NCBI GenBank assembly: GCA_041651175.1
Contig: JBAZJT010000014.1
Coordinates: forward strand, 1 to 64,000
Length of the DNA stretch: 64,000 bases
DNA from: Elusimicrobiales bacterium
GTDB taxonomy: Bacteria > Elusimicrobiota > Elusimicrobia > Elusimicrobiales > Elusimicrobiaceae
Reading direction: 5' to 3'
Part shown: positions 59,837 through 64,000 of the stretch, one piece after another
Layout of the letters: the number at the start of each line of letters is the position of its first letter
Position numbering within the stretch: position 1 is the stretch's first letter
The notes under the pieces: generated by a model
Database searches by the model: none
Told to the model about the DNA's origin: nothing
Seen by the model: only the letters and a program-made list of their open reading frames with translations
Position numbers and translations under genes: made by a program

Positions 59837-61575
59837 TTCGCTCCCGCAGCGGAGCGCGCGGCCTTTAGATTGGCGGCGGCCCTGGAGAAATCCGGCTCGG
59901 TTTTTGCGGCGCGCTCCAGATACGGCAGCGATTGCGCGGCATGCCCGTTCAAAAGCAGCGCGGTTCCCAGCGTGAAATCCAGCCGCTTCAGCGGAGCCTT
60001 CTTCTTCTCCAGCGCGCGTAGCGCGGCTACGGCCTGAGAGTCTTTGCCTTCAACAGACAGTTGGCGCGCCGCGGCCATGGCGGCCAAATCCCCGGCAAAG
60101 CCGGCGGGCGGGGCCGCGGCAAACACGGCAACGCGCTCCACGGCATATTCAAACACAGGCCTGAACCGGCTTTTGTCCGCCGTCCACAGGACAGTATTCG
60201 CGAATGCGCGGTCCCGCATACCGGTGCGCTCCTGCGCGGTGGCTATAAGGCTGGAGTCCTCGCAGACCACATAGCGCGTCCCGCTGTCCAGCAGGCCGGC
60301 ATACCAGATGTCCGGGTCGTCCGCCGCAAGCAGCGGATACACCTTGCGCCCGGTGTTAAGCGCATATGCCGCAGGGGACTGGGCCATCAGATAATCCCCC
60401 GGCGCGGTGTTGGCCTTCAGCCAGGCGAATGTGCGGGCTGGGGCCGTCCGCTGCACCGCCGCCGCCGGAGCAAGCGCGAAACGGATTCCGCCGAAAGCGG
60501 CCAGCGCGGCGGCGGCTGTTCCGGCGGCCAGCGCGGCGCGGCGCGGCAGCCCCGCCAGCAGCGCCGGCAGCATGAAAGGGATAAGCGGCGCAAGATAGCG
60601 CATATCCCTGTTCATCCACAGCAGGTGAAACCCGGTCATCAGAATGATATAGCGCGCCGCTGACGCCAATACCCGGTCTTGCGAGCGGAACGCCGCCGCC
60701 ATGCCTGCCGCCATCGCAACCCAGAACAGCGCCGCCGCAGCAGCCGGAATGTCAAACGGGGATGACGCCCAGCCGTTGACGAAGGCCGCGCCTCCGGACG
60801 CGCCGAAGTAAAAAAGCGAGTTCAGCCTGAAAACCGGCCACAGTTTGGCCAGGGTTTCCCCGGCGGTGCTGCCATGCACTATCTCGCGGAAATAACATAT
60901 GGGAACGCCGGAAACCGCAAGATTGCGCGCGTACGGCGCGGCGAAAAACAGCGCGGCGGAAATTCCGTAAAGCCAGCGTTCTTTCCTGTCCAGTTTTGCC
61001 GCGCAGGCCGGGGCTATCGCCAGCAGGAACAGAAATCCCTCCGGGCGTATCCAGGAGGCGAAAACGCAGAACGCCGTCAGCGCGGGCGAAAGTTTCCAGT
61101 CCGATTTTTTAAGGAAATACAGAGCCGCGACCGTCCAGGCGGTATACAGCGGCTCGGTCATCGCGGTATGCGACAGCCCGATTACAAGCGGATGCAGCGC
61201 GTACACCGCCGCCGCCGCGAACCCGAAACACAAAAACGCCGCCCATATGCCCAGCAGCGTCGCCGCAGCGGAAAGCAGCTTTACCGCGCCCGTTCCCCCC
61301 AGCGCCAGAAACGGCGCCATCGCCAGCGGGTATCCGGGCAGGACATTGTCTATGGGATGGGATATCGGAATAAAATCGGATGAGTAATGCCCGGCAAGCA
61401 GCGATTTCGCCGCCAGCACGTAGCGCGCGTCGTCGTTGAACATCCCCACGAAACCGAAACCGAACGCCGCCGCATAGGCCGCCGCCGCGCAGGCCAGCAG
61501 AACCGACAGCCCGCCGCGCGCCAGCATGACCGCGCCCGCGTCAGCACCGGTTTTTGAGATTGCGTTCCATTTCAC
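59833..61575 (-). CDS. GT-C-like membrane protein with C-terminal TPR-like tail (copy A)
   Basis: 580 aa from ATG 61575; ATG 61527 is an alternative that avoids a 35-nt overlap with smpB. Same plan as the next gene: GMFNDDARYVLAAKSLLAG in the first loop, a helix bundle (YALHPLVIGLSHTAMTEPLY, WIRPEGFLFLLAIAP), and a TPR-like tail (LPYLERAAKTEPDFSRAAANL). The two copies are nearly identical in DNA across the helix-bundle middle but diverge around residues 240-480, which suggests local gene conversion. Function unknown beyond a likely sugar transferase. Confidence 0.6.
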   Translation of the reverse strand: MKWNAISKTGADAGAVMLARGGLSVLLACAAAAYAAAFGFGFVGMFNDDARYVLAAKSLLAGHYSSDFIPISHPIDNVLPGYPLAMAPFLALGGTGAVKLLSAAATLLGIWAAFLCFGFAAAAVYALHPLVIGLSHTAMTEPLYTAWTVAALYFLKKSDWKLSPALTAFCVFASWIRPEGFLFLLAIAPACAAKLDRKERWLYGISAALFFAAPYARNLAVSGVPICYFREIVHGSTAGETLAKLWPVFRLNSLFYFGASGGAAFVNGWASSPFDIPAAAAALFWVAMAAGMAAAFRSQDRVLASAARYIILMTGFHLLWMNRDMRYLAPLIPFMLPALLAGLPRRAALAAGTAAAALAAFGGIRFALAPAAAVQRTAPARTFAWLKANTAPGDYLMAQSPAAYALNTGRKVYPLLAADDPDIWYAGLLDSGTRYVVCEDSSLIATAQERTGMRDRAFANTVLWTADKSRFRPVFEYAVERVAVFAAAPPAGFAGDLAAMAAARQLSVEGKDSQAVAALRALEKKKAPLKRLDFTLGTALLLNGHAAQSLPYLERAAKTEPDFSRAAANLKAARSAAGAK

Positions 61576-62008
61576 GGTCGCTTTCCCTGCGCCTTGCCGA
61601 CTCGCGCTTGTCCGGCGCTTTTTTTCCGCGCGCCACCGCCAGCTTCACCTTCGCCCAGCCGCGCTTGAAATACACTTCCAGCGGAATCAGCGAATTGCCT
61701 TTTATCCTGAACTCGGTTTCCAGCCGGCGCAGTTCGGACGCATTAAGCAGCAGCCTGCGCGTGCGCACCGGGTCTATGCTGGTGACGTGATTGAACTCGT
61801 AAGGCGATATGTGCATGTTGTAAAGCAGGGCCTGTCCGTCCTCCACGCGCGCGAAGCTGCCCTCTATGCGCGCCTGGCGCAGCCGCAGCGACTTGACCTC
61901 CGCGCCCTGAAGGGACAGGCCGGCCTCGAAGGTCTCCGCGACGTGAAACTCGTGCAGAGCCTTGCGGTTGGTGGCCACGGATATATCGCCTTTTATTTCC
62001 TTTGCCAT
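61541..62008 (-). CDS. smpB: SsrA-binding protein SmpB
   Basis: 155 aa beta-barrel protein that binds tmRNA and loads it on stalled ribosomes. ISVATNRKALHEFHVAETFEAGL, GAEVKSLRLRQARIEGSF and LYNMHISPYE are canonical, and a basic tail (KRESARRRESDREMERN) closes it. The conserved start MAKEIKGD is at 62008; a TTG at 62023 would add five residues. No ribosome site is present. Its promoter overlaps that of the divergent tRNA-Leu. tmRNA itself was not seen in the window. Confidence 0.93.
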   Translation of the reverse strand: MAKEIKGDISVATNRKALHEFHVAETFEAGLSLQGAEVKSLRLRQARIEGSFARVEDGQALLYNMHISPYEFNHVTSIDPVRTRRLLLNASELRRLETEFRIKGNSLIPLEVYFKRGWAKVKLAVARGKKAPDKRESARRRESDREMERNLKNRC

Positions 62009-62015
62009 AAAACAG

Positions 62016-62045
62016 TTGAACAAAACCGGAGCTTTATTCTACAAT
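62016..62045 (+). promoter_or_regulatory. Promoter of tRNA-Leu, overlapping the smpB -10 box
   Basis: TTGAAC (62016-62021), 18-nt spacer, TACAAT (62040-62045), about 22 nt before the tRNA. On the minus strand TAGAAT at 62041-62036, for smpB, shares two bases with this -10, so the two promoters cannot be occupied at once. Confidence 0.55.
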
Positions 62046-62066
62046 TTTGGAAGCCGTAGTGTTTTA

Positions 62067-62149
62067 GGGCGGGTGGCGGAAAGGCAGACGCGTACGGCTC
62101 AGGACCGTATGGACGAAAGTCCTTGAGGGTTCAAGTCCCTCCTCGCCCA
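62067..62149 (+). tRNA. tRNA-Leu (anticodon CAG)
   Basis: Cloverleaf: acceptor GGGCGGG (62067-62073) with CTCGCCC (62142-62148), discriminator A62149; anticodon stem TACGG/CCGTA around loop CTCAGGA, giving anticodon CAG (reads CUG); long variable arm GGAC-GAAA-GTCC typical of class II tRNAs; T arm GAGGG-TTCAAGT-CCCTC. The 3' CCA is not encoded. CUG is abundant in the genes here, so a major Leu tRNA is expected. Confidence 0.93.
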
Positions 62150-62180
62150 CGCAGTACTACACCGCATGACCATAACGACG

Positions 62181-62229
62181 TTGACGCATGCGGCAATGGA
62201 GCATAAACTATAGTGGGGCCGCAAGGCCC
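62181..62229 (+). promoter_or_regulatory. pilA promoter with 5'-terminal hairpin
   Basis: TTGACG (62181-62186), 17-nt spacer, TAAACT (62204-62209). The start site predicted at about 62216 is the first base of a GGGCC-GCAA-GGCCC stem-loop (62216-62229) with a GNRA-type tetraloop. A leader of about 70 nt follows, with AAGGAGG at 62274-62280. Confidence 0.5.
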
Positions 62230-62285
62230 GGCGCGCGGATATCATATATCATTAACTTTCCGCGACGCGAACCAAGGAGGCAGTT

Positions 62286-62747
62286 ATGAAAAAGACAGGA
62301 ACATCCGCAGCATGGGGCTTCACGCTGATAGAGCTTATGATAGTCGTTGCCATTATCGGCATTCTGGCGATGGTGGCGGTCCCCAAGTTCGCGGATCTCA
62401 TCAACAAATCAAAGGAAGGCGCGACCAAGGGCAGCCTCGGCGCCGTCCGCGCCGCGCTGACGGTGTATTACGGCGACCAGGAGGGCCAGTATCCGGTTGA
62501 CAACTTGGCCTCCCTGACCACAAACGCCAAATACCTGGACAGCATACCGCAGTCCAAGACGCCGCCCATGCATACCGACAGCAGTGCGGTGAATGCGACC
62601 GGCTCCGCTACCAATGTTTCCGATGCCAACGGCTGGGCCTACAACAACATGCGTACCGAGACAGGGGCGTTCAGCTGGGGCACGTTGCTTGTCAACTGCT
62701 CGCATACCAACAGCAAGGGCGAGCGTTGGACCGCCATCGGACTGTAA
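62286..62747 (+). CDS. pilA: Major type IV pilin
   Basis: 153 aa prepilin. Leader MKKTGTSAAWG, then FTLIELMIVVAIIGILAMVAV: cleavage after Gly11 by prepilin peptidase, Glu5 of the mature form present. The globular part is short and Ser/Thr/Asn-rich. It is the only gene of its unit, with a strong leader and strong terminator, as expected for an abundant structural pilin. The peptidase pilD follows in the same direction from its own promoter. Export and assembly would use the machine encoded at 18425-28198. Confidence 0.85.
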   Translation: MKKTGTSAAWGFTLIELMIVVAIIGILAMVAVPKFADLINKSKEGATKGSLGAVRAALTVYYGDQEGQYPVDNLASLTTNAKYLDSIPQSKTPPMHTDSSAVNATGSATNVSDANGWAYNNMRTETGAFSWGTLLVNCSHTNSKGERWTAIGL

Positions 62748-62765
62748 CAGTCTCAGGATTGAGAA

Positions 62766-62796
62766 ACAGCCCCGCTTGCGCGGGGCTGTTTTTTTT
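62766..62796 (+). terminator. Strong intrinsic terminator of pilA
   Basis: 10-bp perfect stem (62766-62775 with 62780-62789), 4-nt loop, running straight into eight T (62789-62796). Confidence 0.92.
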
Positions 62797-62820
62797 GTGC
62801 GGGCTGCCGCCGGATTTCGG

Positions 62821-62826
62821 TATAAT
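62821..62826 (+). promoter_or_regulatory. -10 box giving a predicted leaderless pilD mRNA
   Basis: TATAAT ends 6 nt before ATG 62833; no ribosome site is present. It lies between the pilA terminator and pilD. A -35 is not obvious (TTGTGC at 62795-62800 is 20 nt away). Confidence 0.55.
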
Positions 62827-62832
62827 ATAGCC

Positions 62833-63615
62833 ATGGAATACTTCATAAGCGCATGCGTCGGGTTGGGGATAGGCAGTTTTCTGAACGTCTGCATTCACAG
62901 AATGCCCAGGGAGCAATCCGTGGTGAAACCGCGCTCGCGCTGTCCGGCCTGCGGCGCGCAAATCCGCTGGTACGACAATATCCCGCTGCTGAGCTTTGCG
63001 CTGCTGCGCGCGAAATGCAGGGACTGCAAGGCTCCCATCTCCTGGCGCTACCCGCTGGTGGAGGCGATATGCGGCGCAGCCACCGTGACGTTCATGCACC
63101 GCCACATGAGTTCCCCGCCGTGGCTGGCGGTAAGCCTGGTTGCGGTTTACGCGATAATCGCGCTTTCCTTCATAGATATTGACGAGATGATTATCCCGGA
63201 CGAACTTTCGCTGGGAATGGCGGCTTTGGGGCTTGTCTTTTTCTGGGCCAATCCCAATTTCCACGGCGCGGTATGGCAGAAATTTTTGCAATCGCTGGGC
63301 GGGGCGGCCTGCGGCTTCGGGCTGATGTGGGCGATAGCGGCGGCGGGGGAGATGATTTTCAAAAAAGAGGCCATGGGCGGCGGCGATATCAAGCTGATGG
63401 CCGGGCTTGGCGCGCTGCTGGGCTGGCAGGGGGTTTTCTCCACGCTTATGATAGGCTCTTTTCTGGGCGCGTTGTGGGGGCTGGCGCTGCTGCTTTCAAA
63501 ACGGCTGGGAAGGGAGCAGCCCATTCCCTTCGGCCCGTTTCTGGGGCTGGCTGGGATTGTCAATCTCTACAGCCTTGTGCCGCTGTCTGCATTTATAATC
63601 GGAGCCAACGGATGA
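62833..63615 (+). CDS. pilD: Prepilin leader peptidase/N-methyltransferase
   Basis: 260 aa inner-membrane aspartic protease that cleaves prepilins after Gly and methylates the new N terminus. The N-terminal zinc domain has CPACG and CRDCKAPISWRYP; the catalytic Asp residues lie in FIDIDEMIIPDELS and GGGDIKLMAGLGALLGW. About seven membrane helices. It would process the pilins at 27671 and 62286. The frame is open from 62593, but ATG 62833 starts the conserved sequence. The next gene overlaps its stop. Confidence 0.93.
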   Translation: MEYFISACVGLGIGSFLNVCIHRMPREQSVVKPRSRCPACGAQIRWYDNIPLLSFALLRAKCRDCKAPISWRYPLVEAICGAATVTFMHRHMSSPPWLAVSLVAVYAIIALSFIDIDEMIIPDELSLGMAALGLVFFWANPNFHGAVWQKFLQSLGGAACGFGLMWAIAAAGEMIFKKEAMGGGDIKLMAGLGALLGWQGVFSTLMIGSFLGALWGLALLLSKRLGREQPIPFGPFLGLAGIVNLYSLVPLSAFIIGANG

Positions 63616-64000
63616 AAAAAAACTCCCGCGAGCGCGAGGAGTTCCTGGCCCTGGCGTTTTATTACGCCATGAAGGCGCACGAATCCCAGTTCCGCAAAAG
63701 CACCGGCAGGCCGTATATAGAGCATCCTGTGCGCGCGGCGGCGATTTTGCTGGAGATGGGCGTCTCGGAGCGGCTGGTGGCGGCGGGTTTTCTGCACGAC
63801 ACTCTGGAGGACACCCGCGCTTCGTTGGATGAGATTCAGCGTTTTTTCGGTCCCGCCGTGGCCGGCTACGTGAAAGCCGTTACCGAGGATAAATCGCTTG
63901 ACTGGGAAACCCGCAAAGCCCGCACCATAAAACATCTGGCAAAAGCGGACAGGGATGTGCTGCTGCTCTCGCTGGCCGACAAGCTGGACAATATCCGCTC
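63612..64000 (+). CDS. RelA/SpoT-type HD hydrolase, 5' part
   Basis: Open from ATG 63612 to the window edge (129 codons seen). The ppGpp-hydrolase HD motifs are present: FRKSTGRPYIEHPVRAAAIL, FLHDTLEDT (metal-binding His-Asp), VTEDKSL and LADKLDNIR. The bacterial SpoT/Rel HD domain and the small stand-alone MESH1-type hydrolase start alike; the missing 3' part would tell whether a synthetase domain follows. It is coupled to pilD (ATGA overlap). Confidence 0.8.
   Translation, partial: MKKNSREREEFLALAFYYAMKAHESQFRKSTGRPYIEHPVRAAAILLEMGVSERLVAAGFLHDTLEDTRASLDEIQRFFGPAVAGYVKAVTEDKSLDWETRKARTIKHLAKADRDVLLLSLADKLDNIR

Noticed and set aside
62150..62285. Sigma-54 promoter for pilA
   Set aside because: No GG-N10-GC (TGGCAC-N5-TTGC type) element found; a sigma-70-type promoter with 17-nt spacing fits better.

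Overview
This is a GC-rich stretch of a bacterial chromosome with about 50 protein genes, one tRNA and several small repeats. A PilQ secretin, OmpA-like domains and polysaccharide-assembly genes point to a Gram-negative (diderm) cell. HydE (maturation of [FeFe]-hydrogenase), PduL phosphotransacylase and tryptophanase point to a fermentative, probably anaerobic life. The gene mix resembles free-living, GC-rich Elusimicrobiota. That assignment is inference, because no rRNA or other decisive marker lies in the window.

Layout. (1) 1-6111: edge of a minus-strand gene, then a tight run of tryptophanase, a fused GlcD-GlcE glycolate-oxidase-type subunit, GlcF and a GAF/HD-GYP protein. (2) 6112-12905: comM and a degenerate nucleotidyltransferase-like gene facing a sugar-nucleotide operon (epimerase, rfbB, tdk), then dinD and a Nif3-family gene. 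(3) 12988-18185: tpiA, pduL-type, a HEAT-repeat protein, deoC and a DnaA-like AAA+ protein. (4) 18425-28198: a type IV pilus locus: a double-OmpA protein, a PilM-PilN fusion, PilO, PilP, PilQ, PilB, PilC and a cysteine-rich pilin, ended by a strong terminator. (5) 28217-37837: flippase-like protein, secreted DUF4105-like protein, GH15 glucoamylase, an unusual MnmA, HydE, membrane proteins and Ddl. (6) 37947-52438: envelope-glycan region. An AT-richer cassette (Wzx flippase, radical SAM/SPASM protein, GT4, methyltransferase) sits between the severed start of an ABC-exporter permease (wzm) and the severed end of its ATPase (wzt); several giant membrane proteins and rpmB follow. (7) 52443-58029: glpT, a GlpA-like/oxidoreductase/DUF1667 redox trio, and purB. 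(8) 58142-64000: tandem duplicated membrane glycosyltransferase-like genes, smpB, tRNA-Leu(CAG), major pilin, prepilin peptidase and the start of a RelA/SpoT-type HD hydrolase.

How the parts work together. The pilus locus supplies motor (PilB), platform (PilC), alignment complex (PilMN, PilO, PilP) and secretin. The pilin and peptidase that complete it lie 34 kb away at 62286-63615; no PilT is present here. Central-carbon enzymes (TPI, DeoC, PduL, GlpT and the GlpA-like trio, a GlcDEF-type complex) fit scavenging of sugars, nucleosides, glycerol phosphate and 2-hydroxyacids.

The least expected signals are: six genes whose -10 box ends exactly 6 nt before ATG (predicted leaderless mRNAs, including rpmB, purB and pilD); the PilM-PilN and GlcD-GlcE fusions; the Wzm/Wzt-to-Wzx export swap; a MITE-like palindrome with a half copy, both fused to stop codons; and an MnmA without its second catalytic cysteine.
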